DNA of 64,000 nt from contig NZ_CP139368.1 of assembly GCF_034120055.1 (NCBI RefSeq), forward strand, positions 2,728,001 to 2,792,000, written 5' to 3'. Shown here piece by piece: positions 16,931 through 25,715 of this stretch. The notes under the pieces are model-generated. The model did not search any database, was not told the DNA's origin, and saw only the letters and a list, made by a program, of their open reading frames with translations. This DNA comes from Microbacterium rhizosphaerae (lineage in GTDB: Bacteria; Actinomycetota; Actinomycetes; Actinomycetales; Microbacteriaceae). The stretch's first letter is position 1. Each line of letters starts with the position of its first letter. A program made the position numbers and the translations under genes.

Positions 16931-17962
16931 ATGAGGATCGCAATGCTCGGCCCGATCGCCTGGCGCACACCCCCGACGCACTACGGCCCGTGGGAGCGTG
17001 TCACCAGTCTCCTGACGGAGGGTCTCGTGCGGCGGGGAGTCGACGTCACCCTCTTCGCCACGGCGGACTCGGTCACCGCGGCACGGCTCGACGCGGTGTC
17101 GCCGCACGGCTACGCGGAGGACGCCGCCATGGACGGACGTGTCTGGGAGGCGCTGCACGTGGCGCACGCCCTGGAATCGTCGGGCTCGTTCGACCTCGTG
17201 CACAACAACCTCGACTGGCTTCCGCTGGCCTTCGACGCCTTCTGGCGGGCGCCCGTCGTCACGACGATCCACGGGTTCTCAGGCGCCGGCATCCTTCCCG
17301 CCTACGCCCGCTCGCGATCGGCCTATGTCTCGATCTCGGACGCCGACCGCTCTCCGGATCTGGACTATGTCGCGACGGTGCATCACGGCATCGACATGTC
17401 CGAGTTCCGCGACCTGCCGGCGCGCGGCGACGATCTCGTCGCGTTCGGGCGGATCCATCCCGACAAGGGGACGGCCGAGGCGATCGAGATCGCCGCGCGC
17501 GCAGGCCGGCGGCTCGTCCTGTGCGGGATCATCCAGGATCCGGCGTATTTCGCGGAACGCGTCGAGCCGCACATCGACGGGGATCATGTGGTCTACCGCG
17601 GCTCGGTGGGTCCGGCGGAGCGCACCGAGGTGCTCGGGAGTGCCGCGGCCCTCCTGCATCCGATCGGCTTCGATGAGCCGTTCGGCCTGTCGGTCGTCGA
17701 GGCGATGGCCTGCGGAACGCCCGTCATCGCCTACCGGCGGGGCTCGATGCCCGAGGTCATCGACGACGGCGTCACGGGCTTCGTCGTCAGCGGCATCGAG
17801 GAGGCCGTCGCATCCGTTCCGCTCGCCGTGCGACTGGACCCCGAGGCCATCCGGGCCCGCGCCCGCGAGCGGTTCGACGCGGAGCGGATGGTCGACGACT
17901 ACCTCCGCGTGTACCGGTCGTTGCTCGAAGACCCGAGGTTTGTCAAGTCCCCGGGGATCTGA
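16931..17962 (+). CDS. Glycosyltransferase family 4 protein (first of operon)
   Basis: A 343-residue GT-B retaining glycosyltransferase. The N-terminal domain opens MRIAMLGPIAWRTPPTHYGPWERV (sugar-acceptor side, donor loop glycine). The C-terminal nucleotide-sugar domain has FGRIHPDKGTAEAIEIA near 176 and the EPFGLSVVEAMACGTPVIAYRRGSMPEVI segment with the E-x7-E pair near 252-260. No signal peptide or membrane segment, so cytoplasmic. It heads the operon with a second GT4, a hairpin-barrel protein and GH130. The donor and acceptor are unknown; UDP- or GDP-hexose is likely. Confidence 0.88.
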   Translation: MRIAMLGPIAWRTPPTHYGPWERVTSLLTEGLVRRGVDVTLFATADSVTAARLDAVSPHGYAEDAAMDGRVWEALHVAHALESSGSFDLVHNNLDWLPLAFDAFWRAPVVTTIHGFSGAGILPAYARSRSAYVSISDADRSPDLDYVATVHHGIDMSEFRDLPARGDDLVAFGRIHPDKGTAEAIEIAARAGRRLVLCGIIQDPAYFAERVEPHIDGDHVVYRGSVGPAERTEVLGSAAALLHPIGFDEPFGLSVVEAMACGTPVIAYRRGSMPEVIDDGVTGFVVSGIEEAVASVPLAVRLDPEAIRARARERFDAERMVDDYLRVYRSLLEDPRFVKSPGI

Positions 17963-18022
17963 AGCAGACGGTGCTCTAATACCGGACACGTGCAGGGCGA
18001 CAGCAGGAGGAAGGCTCACGTC

Positions 18023-19153
18023 ATGCGGTTCGGGATCCTCTCCACCTATCCCCCCACGAGATGCGGTCTCGCGACCTTCACGGCTGCGCTCGAGACGGCG
18101 CTCGCCGAGACGGGTCGCGATGAGGTGTTCGTCGTCCGATCGCTCGATGGACCCGGCGGATGCAGCGCGCCGGCCTCTCCCGGGGGGCGGAACCCGCGCG
18201 CCGAGCTGGTCGCGGGCGACGGCGCCAGCATGCGACGCGCCGTCGCCGCACTCGACGCGTGCGACGTCGCGATCGTGCAGCACGAGTACGGGATCTACGG
18301 CGGCCCGGACGGTGAGGATGTCCTCCAGCTTCTCGCGGAGCTCGAGACCCCGGTCATCGCGGTGCTGCACACGGTGCTGCCATCGCCGTCGGAGCACCAG
18401 CGCGCCGTGCTGGAGAGCGTGTGCGCGCACGCCGCTTCCGTGGTCGTGATGACCCGGCTCGCGCGCGAAGTCCTCACCTCCCGCTATCGGGTCGCACCCG
18501 ACAAGGTCGTCGTCATCCCGCACGGCGTCGCCGCTCACCACCACCCCGCCGTCCCTGCTCTCCGGTCGGAGAGGAGACGCATCCTCACCTGGGGCCTGAT
18601 CTCCCCCGGCAAGGGGATCGAGTGGGGAATCCGCGCGATCGGGCGATTGCGAGACCTCGACGTCGAGTACGTCGTCGCCGGCCAGACCCACCCCAAGGTG
18701 CGCGCGGTGCAGGGCGAGGCGTACCGGGAGCACCTGCGCCAGGTCATCCGGGAGCTCGGTCTCGAATCCTCGGTCACCCTCGACGACCACTACCTGGACG
18801 ACCGCGAGCTCGACGAGCTCCTCGCCTCGGCCGACGCTGTGCTGCTGCCCTACGAGTCGAGCGAGCAAGCCACCTCCGGTGTCCTCGCCGAGGCCGTCGC
18901 GGCCGGAGTCCCGGTCGTGTCCACCGGATTCCCGCACGCAGTCGAGCTGCTCGGCGGCGGTGCCGGCATCATTGCGGCCCACGCCGATCCCGCATCGATG
19001 GCGCGAGCCCTGCGCACCCTCCTCGACGCCGATGACGATGCGAGACGCGACAGGCAGGCGGCCGCGGCCCAGACCGCACCCGTCACGTGGACGGCCGCAG
19101 CGGAGGACTTCCGGCTGCTCGCGCGATCGGTGCGAGCCGAGCGGGCCGCATGA
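18023..19153 (+). CDS. Glycosyltransferase family 4 protein (second of operon)
   Basis: A 376-residue GT-B protein. The N-terminal motif is MRFGILSTYPPTRCGLATFTAAL, IVQHEYGIYGG follows near 90, and the C-terminal half has VIPHGVAAHHHP, ILTWGLISPGKGIEWGIRAI and LPYESSEQATSGVLAEAVAAGVPVVST. This Tyr/Pro/Cys-rich start is a subgroup often found beside GH130 genes. AGGAGGAAG at 18004-18012 supports the ATG at 18023. The gene begins 60 bp after the first GT4 and its stop overlaps the next start as ATGA (19150-19153). Confidence 0.87.
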   Translation: MRFGILSTYPPTRCGLATFTAALETALAETGRDEVFVVRSLDGPGGCSAPASPGGRNPRAELVAGDGASMRRAVAALDACDVAIVQHEYGIYGGPDGEDVLQLLAELETPVIAVLHTVLPSPSEHQRAVLESVCAHAASVVVMTRLAREVLTSRYRVAPDKVVVIPHGVAAHHHPAVPALRSERRRILTWGLISPGKGIEWGIRAIGRLRDLDVEYVVAGQTHPKVRAVQGEAYREHLRQVIRELGLESSVTLDDHYLDDRELDELLASADAVLLPYESSEQATSGVLAEAVAAGVPVVSTGFPHAVELLGGGAGIIAAHADPASMARALRTLLDADDDARRDRQAAAAQTAPVTWTAAAEDFRLLARSVRAERAA

Positions 19154-20178
19154 CACCGTGGCGCGACGACGCGGTCTTCGCGCACCTGATCGCGATGAGC
19201 GATGACGGCGGCGTCTTCGAGCACGCGCTCCTGGACCGGCCTCGCCGGGACGGGGGGTATTGTGTCGACGATGTCGCCCGCGCGCTCGTCGTCCTCGCAC
19301 GCGAGCCGCGCCTCGGTCGGGACGAGGCACGGCTCGCCTCGACGTGCCTCGCGTTCGTCGACGCCGCCGTCGGACCGGACGGGCGAGTACGCAACCGCCG
19401 GTCGCCTGATGGCGGGTTCACCAGCCCGCCGGCCCTCGGGGACTGGTGGGGCAGGGCCGTCTGGTCGCTCGGCGTCACCGCGGCCCGGTGGCCGGGGCAG
19501 GGCTCGGGCGACAGAGCCTTGGCGGGATTCCGGCGTGCCGCATCCCGGCGGTCACCGCATCCGCACGCCATGGCGTTCGCGGCGCTCGGCGCCTGCGAAG
19601 TGCTGCGCATCCACCCCGGGGAGTCGGACGCGCGCCGACTGCTTCGGGGTGCGATCGACATGATCCCGACGAAAGGGGACGCCATGTGGCCATGGCCGGA
19701 GGAGCGACTGCGCTACGCCAACGCGGTCCTGCCGGAGGCGCTCCTCGCCGCGGGGGACGGACTCGACGACGCGGTCGCGGTCAGCCGAGGCATCGATCTG
19801 CTGCGCTTCCTGCTCTCGGTCGAGACGATCGACCGACACCTGTCCGTCACAGGTGTCGGAGGGCGAGGCCCGGGCGAGGGCGGGCCCCTGTTCGACCAGC
19901 AGCCCATCGAGGTCGCCACGATCGCCGACGCGTGCGCGAGGGCGTACGAGCTCACCGGAGACAGCGAGTGGCGCGACGCCGTCGGTATGGCCTGGGATTG
20001 GTTCCTCGGCGACAACGACACGGGCATCCCCATGCTCGACCCGCAGACCGGAGCCGGCTACGACGGTCTGACCCGCGAGGGCCGGAACGAGAACCGTGGC
20101 GCCGAATCCACGCTCGCGATGCTGAGCACGTATCAGCAGGCCCGGCGAGTGGGAGCGATGCGCGAGGTCGCCGCATGA
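19150..20178 (+). CDS. Predicted (alpha/alpha)6-barrel glycosidase-like protein
   Basis: A 342-residue, mostly helical protein with alternating conserved patches: RRDGGYCVDDVARALVVL near residue 35, GDWWGRAVWSLGV near 100, AMFAALGACE-type helices, and LFDQQPIEVATIADACARAYELTGDSEW near 240. Such repeating helical-hairpin proteins resemble six-hairpin glycosidases and are found beside GT4 and GH130 genes, but catalytic residues cannot be assigned. The start at 19150 overlaps the GT4 stop (ATGA) and its stop overlaps GH130 (ATGA). A role in trimming or handling the operon's glycan is inferred from context only. Confidence 0.7.
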   Translation: MTPWRDDAVFAHLIAMSDDGGVFEHALLDRPRRDGGYCVDDVARALVVLAREPRLGRDEARLASTCLAFVDAAVGPDGRVRNRRSPDGGFTSPPALGDWWGRAVWSLGVTAARWPGQGSGDRALAGFRRAASRRSPHPHAMAFAALGACEVLRIHPGESDARRLLRGAIDMIPTKGDAMWPWPEERLRYANAVLPEALLAAGDGLDDAVAVSRGIDLLRFLLSVETIDRHLSVTGVGGRGPGEGGPLFDQQPIEVATIADACARAYELTGDSEWRDAVGMAWDWFLGDNDTGIPMLDPQTGAGYDGLTREGRNENRGAESTLAMLSTYQQARRVGAMREVAA

Positions 20179-21668
20179 GCCTCACCGCGCACGACGCCCT
20201 CATCGACCACGACCCCGGTCGTGTCGTCACGCGTCTGTTCCTCCCCGGAGAGAGCCCGGCCTCGTCCGATGCCCGGGTGGATGCCGTCGTCGCGCGCGTG
20301 CTCGCCCTGCCGGCCGATACGCTGCGCGCCGCCGCGGAGCGGGCCGTCGCCGAGTTCGCGGCCCAGCACCGCGATCCTGAGGAGATCCTCGTCTCCCACG
20401 CCGAGGCGGTCCTGGATGGAGACGCCCTCACCGGGCGGCTCTCACGCGCGCAGGAGATCGTGATCGGCTCCGTCTTCACCGCCGACTACGCGGTCGAGGG
20501 CGCGGCCCTGTGCAACCCGAGCGCCGTGGTCCACCCGTCTCAGGCGGGACTCGGCCCGGATGATCTGCGTCTCGCCGTCTCGGTTCGCTGCATCGGCGAG
20601 GGGCACGTCTCGTCGGTCGGCTTCGCCGAAGCCGTCGTCACGGCCGACGGGTCCTGGACCTTCGCGGAACGCGCGCACCCCCTCACACGACCCGCGATCG
20701 AGACCGGAGAGTGGTCGCGGGCGCACTTCGCGCACACCCTGGCGGATGACGGCGGACTCAGCGACCTCGCCAGCACCGTCGTCTCGACGCTGCCGGAGCG
20801 TTTCCGGCCGGCCGATCTCGAGGCCGCGATCGACCGCCTGCCGTACACCGTGTCGATGCGCCCGAGCAGCATGCCCGTCCTCCACCTCCTGCGCGACATG
20901 TGCCGGTCAGCCTACGAAGCGGCCTTCCCCCCGGAGTCCGCGCTGTCCGCCCGCACCCTCCTGCCGGTGACTCCGGAAGAGCACAACGGCGTCGAGGATG
21001 CCCGGTTCGTCCGATTCGCCGACGAGGACGGCACGTTCTCGTATCGCGCCACCTACACGGCCTACGACGGCAGCACGATCGCGCCTCGGCTCATGACCTC
21101 GCCGGATCTGGTCCGGTTCGCGTTCCACCGGCTCACCGGTTCGGGGGCTCACAACAAGGGGATGGCTCTGTTTCCGCGCCTCGTGCGCGGTCAGCACCTC
21201 GCTCTCACGCGCGTCGGCGGCGAGAACATCTCCCTCGCCTCCTCGTCCGACGGCCTGGTGTGGAACGATCAGGGGCCCATCTGCCACCCGCGCGAGCCGT
21301 GGGAGCTCATCCAGCTGGGCAACTGCGGGTCGCCGATCGAGACCGAAGAAGGATGGCTCGTGCTGACGCACGGAGTCGGGCCGCTGCGAACCTACTCGCT
21401 CGGCGCGGTGCTGCTCGACCTCGACGACCCGTCGCGGGTGCTCCGCCGCACGCGGACTCCCCTTCTGCGGCCCGAGGGCGACCTGGTGCCCGGCTATGTG
21501 CCCCGCGTCGTGTACTCGTGCGGCGCCGTCATCCATCGCGGAACGCTGTGGATCCCGGTCGGGGTCGGCGACTCGCGCATCCGCGTGTACTCGATCGGCC
21601 TCGACGACCTCTGGCCGATGCTGGAGCCGGTCGAAGACGGTGGTCAGCCGGTACCCGTGGACCTATGA
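20175..21668 (+). CDS. GH130-family beta-mannoside phosphorylase/hydrolase-like protein
   Basis: A 497-residue GH130 protein of the long type. An N-terminal helical extension (1-~95) precedes the five-bladed beta-propeller. Conserved patches: AALCNPSAVVHPSQ near 117, LRLAVSVRCIGEGHVSSVGFAEAVV near 134, EEHNGVEDARFVRF near 273 (the catalytic Asp region of the family), GSGAHNKGMALFPRLV near 320, and ELIQLGNCGSPIETEEGWLVLTHGVG near 378. Characterised GH130 enzymes phosphorolyse or hydrolyse beta-mannosides. Start by ATGA overlap with the preceding gene. Last gene of the operon. Confidence 0.85.
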   Translation: MSLTAHDALIDHDPGRVVTRLFLPGESPASSDARVDAVVARVLALPADTLRAAAERAVAEFAAQHRDPEEILVSHAEAVLDGDALTGRLSRAQEIVIGSVFTADYAVEGAALCNPSAVVHPSQAGLGPDDLRLAVSVRCIGEGHVSSVGFAEAVVTADGSWTFAERAHPLTRPAIETGEWSRAHFAHTLADDGGLSDLASTVVSTLPERFRPADLEAAIDRLPYTVSMRPSSMPVLHLLRDMCRSAYEAAFPPESALSARTLLPVTPEEHNGVEDARFVRFADEDGTFSYRATYTAYDGSTIAPRLMTSPDLVRFAFHRLTGSGAHNKGMALFPRLVRGQHLALTRVGGENISLASSSDGLVWNDQGPICHPREPWELIQLGNCGSPIETEEGWLVLTHGVGPLRTYSLGAVLLDLDDPSRVLRRTRTPLLRPEGDLVPGYVPRVVYSCGAVIHRGTLWIPVGVGDSRIRVYSIGLDDLWPMLEPVEDGGQPVPVDL

Positions 21669-21702
21669 CGCGGGCATGAGCTTCCCTTTCACAGCAACGC
21701 CA

Positions 21703-21708
21703 TAGCAT
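21703..21708 (+). promoter_or_regulatory. Possible -10 for the two-component operon
   Basis: TAGCAT in the 82-bp gap after the GH130 gene, 42 nt before the response-regulator ATG; AGGAG lies at 21733-21737. Weak evidence based on the TANNNT pattern alone. Confidence 0.3.
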
Positions 21709-21750
21709 CCACCATGGATTGTCCCCTTCGACAGGAGCACAATCAGTGCC

Positions 21751-22485
21751 ATGACGTCCCCTGCCGGCTCCACCACCCTGCGTCGCGCGGACGGCAGTGC
21801 GCCGCGCATCCTCGTCGTCGACGACGAGCAGATGCTCACCGATCTGCTGTCCATGGCGCTGCGCATGGAGGGCTGGGACGTCAAGTCGGCCGGGTCGGGA
21901 TTCCAGGCCCTGCAGGTCGCACGCGACTTCGAGCCGGACGCCATGGTGCTCGACATCATGATGCCCGACCTCGACGGCATGTCGGTGCTGCAGCGACTGC
22001 GTCATTCCGGCAACGACGTGCCCGTCCTGTTCCTCACCGCGAAGGATGCCGTGGGCGACCGCGTGGCGGGGCTGACCGCCGGCGGTGACGACTATGTGAC
22101 GAAGCCGTTCTCGCTCGAAGAGGTCGTCGCGCGTCTGCGCGCTCTGATGCGCCGCGCCGGCACCGCCCGCGCGAGCGAGGCCGAGCCGATCCTGCGCGTG
22201 GGCGACCTGTCGCTCAACGAGGACAGCCACGAGGTCATCCGCGGCGACGACGAGGTGGAGCTGACGGCGACGGAGTTCGAGCTGCTGCGCTTCCTCATGC
22301 GCAACCAGCGCCGTGTGGTCTCCAAGGCGCAGATCCTCGACCGCGTGTGGAACTACGACTTCGGCGGCCGTTCGAGCGTCGTCGAGCTGTACATCTCGTA
22401 CCTGCGGAAGAAGATCGACCAGGGCCACGAGCCGCTCATCCACACGGTGCGCGGCGTGGGCTACATGATCAAAGCGCCGCAGTGA
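21751..22485 (+). CDS. OmpR/PhoB-family response regulator
   Basis: A 244-residue regulator. The receiver domain covers residues ~19-135: acidic pair in ILVVDDEQML, phospho-acceptor Asp in VLDIMMPDLDG near 68, the Thr of FLTAKDA near 95 and the Lys of VTKPFS near 117. The winged-helix DNA-binding domain follows (ELTATEFELLRFLMRNQRRVVSKAQILDRVWNYDFGGRSSVVELYISYLRKKID). It resembles actinobacterial TrcR-type regulators. Its stop overlaps the kinase start as GTGA, so the two are translationally coupled. Targets are unknown. Confidence 0.93.
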   Translation: MTSPAGSTTLRRADGSAPRILVVDDEQMLTDLLSMALRMEGWDVKSAGSGFQALQVARDFEPDAMVLDIMMPDLDGMSVLQRLRHSGNDVPVLFLTAKDAVGDRVAGLTAGGDDYVTKPFSLEEVVARLRALMRRAGTARASEAEPILRVGDLSLNEDSHEVIRGDDEVELTATEFELLRFLMRNQRRVVSKAQILDRVWNYDFGGRSSVVELYISYLRKKIDQGHEPLIHTVRGVGYMIKAPQ

Positions 22486-24035
22486 CAGCCCTCGACATCC
22501 GAGAGACCACCACGACGACCGAAGAGCCGACCGAGACCGAGGCCGAGACGCGGCCGTCCCGGTGGCGTGGCCTGCGCGGTCCGTGGACACTGCAGACGCG
22601 GCTCATGGTCACGATCACGAGCTTCGTCGCGCTCATCCTCGTCGTCGTCGCGGTCGCCACGAGCACGATCCTCGGCGGTGTGCTGCAGCAGAACCTCGAC
22701 AACAAGGTCGGCGACACGACGAACCTCGCCGCGCAGCAGCTCGTCGGCCTCCTGCGGTCGACCGGCCCCTTCCACGCGGTCACAGCCAACGACGTGCTCA
22801 GCCAGGGTTCCTACCCTCCGGGCTTCCTCCTGCTCGTGCGCTCCGGTGCGGGCACAGAGGATGCCGCGTACGTCGACGGCGACCACCTCGTCCCGCTGAC
22901 GCTCGCGCAGCGGCACGCGCTGACCGATTCGCTCGAGCATCCGGGGATCACGACCGTCTCCATCCCCGGTCTCGGGGCCTACCGCGTCGACCCCGAGATC
23001 GTCGCAGGTCAGTACATCATCGTGGGCGGGCTGCCCATGTCGGAGCTCAACGAGACGATCACCCAGATCCTGGTGACGGTCGCCCTCGTGACGGCCGGCG
23101 GCCTCCTGCTGCTCGGGTCGGCGATCGCACTCGTCATCCGCGTCGGCCTGCGACCGCTGCGCGCCGTCGCCGACACCGCGACGCGCGTCGCGGCCCTGCC
23201 GATGGCGCAGGGCGCGGTCTCGATCGCCGAGCGGGTGCCGCCCGGGGAGTCCGACGATCGCACCGAGATCGGGCGGGTGGGGGCGGCGCTGAACACGCTG
23301 CTCGATCACGTCGACTCCTCGCTCGCGGCTCGCCAGCGCAACGAGGAGCGGATGCGGCGGTTCGTCGCCGACGCCAGCCACGAGCTGCGCACTCCCCTGG
23401 CCTCCATCCGCGGGTACTCGGAGCTGTCGCTGCGCGCCCTCCAGCACTCCCCCGCACCGGCGGCGGCCGAGACGACCGAGGCGTCGCTGGAGCGCATCCA
23501 GGCGCAGTCGCTGCGCATGACGACGCTCGTCGAGGACCTGCTCCTGCTCGCCCGCCTCGACGAGGGTCAGGAGCTCGTCTACGGCCAGGTCGACCTCACC
23601 CACCTCGTCATCGAGGCCGTGGGCGACGCCGGCCCCGCGGGACCGGATCACGAGTGGACGCTCGACCTCGACGACACCCCGATCTCCGTCGCGGGAGACG
23701 CCGGCCGACTGCAGCAGGTCATCGTCAACCTGCTCGGCAATGCCCGGACGCACACGCCGGAGGGCACCCGCGTCGTGGTCGGCCTTCACCGGGACGGCGA
23801 CGAGGCGGTGCTCACGGTGCACGACGACGGCCCGGGAATCGACCCGGCGATCGCCGACGAGCTGTTCGAGCGCTTCTCGCGGGCCGACCGCTCGCGCGCA
23901 CGCAAGACCGGGGGCACGGGCCTCGGCCTCTCGATCGCCCGCGCGATCGTCGAGGCCCACCACGGGTCGATCACGGCAGAGAGCGTGCCGGGCGACACGA
24001 CGTTCACGGTGCGGCTGCCCGTCCGCCAGCCCTGA
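22482..24035 (+). CDS. Sensor histidine kinase, partner of the OmpR-type regulator
   Basis: A 517-residue membrane kinase. A Thr/Glu-rich cytoplasmic N-terminus is followed by TM1 (about 40-66), an extracellular sensor region (~67-190), TM2 (~192-217) and a HAMP domain. HisKA has the phospho-acceptor in DASHELRTPLASIRGYSELS near residue 300. HATPase_c has N box VNLLGNARTHTP, DDGPGIDP and TGGTGLGLSIARAIVEAHHG. The GTG at 22482 overlaps the regulator's TGA. The extracellular ligand is unknown. Confidence 0.93.
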   Translation: MTALDIRETTTTTEEPTETEAETRPSRWRGLRGPWTLQTRLMVTITSFVALILVVVAVATSTILGGVLQQNLDNKVGDTTNLAAQQLVGLLRSTGPFHAVTANDVLSQGSYPPGFLLLVRSGAGTEDAAYVDGDHLVPLTLAQRHALTDSLEHPGITTVSIPGLGAYRVDPEIVAGQYIIVGGLPMSELNETITQILVTVALVTAGGLLLLGSAIALVIRVGLRPLRAVADTATRVAALPMAQGAVSIAERVPPGESDDRTEIGRVGAALNTLLDHVDSSLAARQRNEERMRRFVADASHELRTPLASIRGYSELSLRALQHSPAPAAAETTEASLERIQAQSLRMTTLVEDLLLLARLDEGQELVYGQVDLTHLVIEAVGDAGPAGPDHEWTLDLDDTPISVAGDAGRLQQVIVNLLGNARTHTPEGTRVVVGLHRDGDEAVLTVHDDGPGIDPAIADELFERFSRADRSRARKTGGTGLGLSIARAIVEAHHGSITAESVPGDTTFTVRLPVRQP

Positions 24036-24043
24036 GCCGGGGC

Positions 24044-25624
24044 TCAGTAGCCGCTGAAGGCGTCGGTCGTCAGCGACTTCGCGTGGTCGATCGCCGGCGC
24101 GAGATCGGCGATGAGGGCTGCAGGCCCCGAGACGAGCACATGCCGCTCACGCAGATCGGGCACATGCTCGTGCAGGGCGGTGGCGTCGATGCGTGCACCG
24201 CCCGCCCACACCCAGTTCGCCGGCAGGTCGGCGGGCTCGTCGCGGGTGAAGACGACGACGGGGATGCCGGCATCCTCGATCTCGCTCCGATACGCGAGCT
24301 CCGACGCCTGCGACGCGACGTAGACGAGGACGATGTCGCGGCGTGCGCCGATGCTCCGCAGGTGGCGCAGGTGCGAGACGAACGGCGTCACCCCGATGCC
24401 CGCGGCGACGAGCAGGATACGGCTGTCGGGGTTCCGCGGCAGGAGGAAATCGCCCCAGACGCCGGTGACGGCAAGGGTGTCGCCGACCGACCGCGCGGCG
24501 AGCGCGCGCTTGTAGCTCGACTGGGGGCCCGTACCCTCGCGGAAGGCGATGCGGACGGACGGCAGGTCCTCCGGAGCGGAGACGATCGAGAACTCGCGCC
24601 GAGTGCCGCGTGCATCCGCCTTGCGATGCGGGACCTCGAGCTCGAGATACTGGCCGGGCAGGAACGAGAGCCTGCGCTTGGTGCGGAATGTGAGTTCCTG
24701 CGTCGTCGGCGTCGGGGAGGAGCGGCCCTCGAGGACCAGGCGCACGGCCGACCGCACGGAGAACGCGAAGGCCACCGCGTTCCCGATGAGAAGGGCCCAC
24801 TCCTGGTCGAGTGTGAGCGCGCCGAGGGAGATCGCGCCGAGGTCGATCGGCCAGCCGGCCAGGACGCCGACGATCGCAGCCACGGTCAGCGCCTGCCAGC
24901 GTCGCGGCGGCTGCGTCAGGGGCTCGGACACCATGAACGCGCCGAGGAAGAGGAACGGCGACGCCCACAGCTGCTGGGCGATGACGTCGCCGATCGAGAG
25001 CGCGAACCCGCCCTGCTGCGTCTGCACGATCGTCCGGACGACGGCCACGACCACCGCGATCACCCAGAACACCGCGGCGACACGCAGCTTCTCGGCGCGG
25101 ACGAGCACGACGAGGCCGAGCAGCAGCACGACGGGACCGAGGGCCGGCGTGCCGACCCACCAGGACGGTCCACCCAGCGCGTAGGCGCCGCTGATGCCGA
25201 CGATGAGGGCGACGACGGCCGCGCCGACGGCCGCGGGGTTGAAGATGTGCCGCCCGCGATACGCGAGGAGGTACTTCGATCCGGATGCCGCGACCCCGGC
25301 GATCACGAGACCCACGATGCCGAGCGGGTCGGCTGCGGGACGCAGGACGAACAGCAGGATCCCGGTCGTGATCAGCGAGGACTCGAGCCGCCACGGCAGC
25401 CGCAGGAGCGCCTGGGCGCCCGCATCCACCGCCGCGCACACGACGGCGAGGACGGCGGCCGTCACGAGCAGCTCGACGGGACTCGGCGCCACGAGACCGG
25501 CGAACGAGAGCCCGAAGGCGACCACGGCGAGCAGGGCCAGCGCCAGGAAGGCCGTGCGGTACATCGACACGCGGCCCAGCAGCGCGAACAGGCGACTCCA
25601 GGCGGACGTGAGAGCAGAGATCAC
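24044..25624 (-). CDS. Membrane flavoreductase: RnfD/NqrB-like domain fused to FNR-type reductase
   Basis: A 526-residue two-part protein. Residues ~20-285 have nine or so hydrophobic segments with RnfD/NqrB-like patches (YRGRHIFNPAAVGAAVVAL, and MVSEPLTQPPRRWQAL near 235). The S/T-G-A-T motif that carries covalent FMN in RnfD/NqrB is not seen. Residues ~310-526 are a ferredoxin-NADP-reductase module with RREFSIVSAPED (FAD), SRILLVAAGIGVTPFVSHLRHL (NAD(P)H) and a final aromatic-type ending DAFSGY. It probably moves electrons from NAD(P)H into or across the membrane. GTG start. Convergent with the histidine kinase gene. Confidence 0.8.
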   Translation of the reverse strand: MISALTSAWSRLFALLGRVSMYRTAFLALALLAVVAFGLSFAGLVAPSPVELLVTAAVLAVVCAAVDAGAQALLRLPWRLESSLITTGILLFVLRPAADPLGIVGLVIAGVAASGSKYLLAYRGRHIFNPAAVGAAVVALIVGISGAYALGGPSWWVGTPALGPVVLLLGLVVLVRAEKLRVAAVFWVIAVVVAVVRTIVQTQQGGFALSIGDVIAQQLWASPFLFLGAFMVSEPLTQPPRRWQALTVAAIVGVLAGWPIDLGAISLGALTLDQEWALLIGNAVAFAFSVRSAVRLVLEGRSSPTPTTQELTFRTKRRLSFLPGQYLELEVPHRKADARGTRREFSIVSAPEDLPSVRIAFREGTGPQSSYKRALAARSVGDTLAVTGVWGDFLLPRNPDSRILLVAAGIGVTPFVSHLRHLRSIGARRDIVLVYVASQASELAYRSEIEDAGIPVVVFTRDEPADLPANWVWAGGARIDATALHEHVPDLRERHVLVSGPAALIADLAPAIDHAKSLTTDAFSGY

Positions 25625-25715
25625 ATGAACAACTCTGCCCTAAGGGCGCGCGACCGCTCGACGCGGCCGACCGTGGTCATGCGCACACGCTTCACGCCCC
25701 AGCGCGCGGTGCGAC

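Noticed and set aside
21721..21740. CCCTTCGACAGG as a fourth REP-like copy
   Set aside because: Only half of the element matches and the rest diverges; it lies in the leader of the response-regulator gene and may be chance.
21751..24035. The two-component pair as the regulator of the DosR-like island
   Set aside because: The regulator is OmpR/PhoB type with a winged helix, whereas DosR-like boxes are bound by NarL/FixJ-type proteins.
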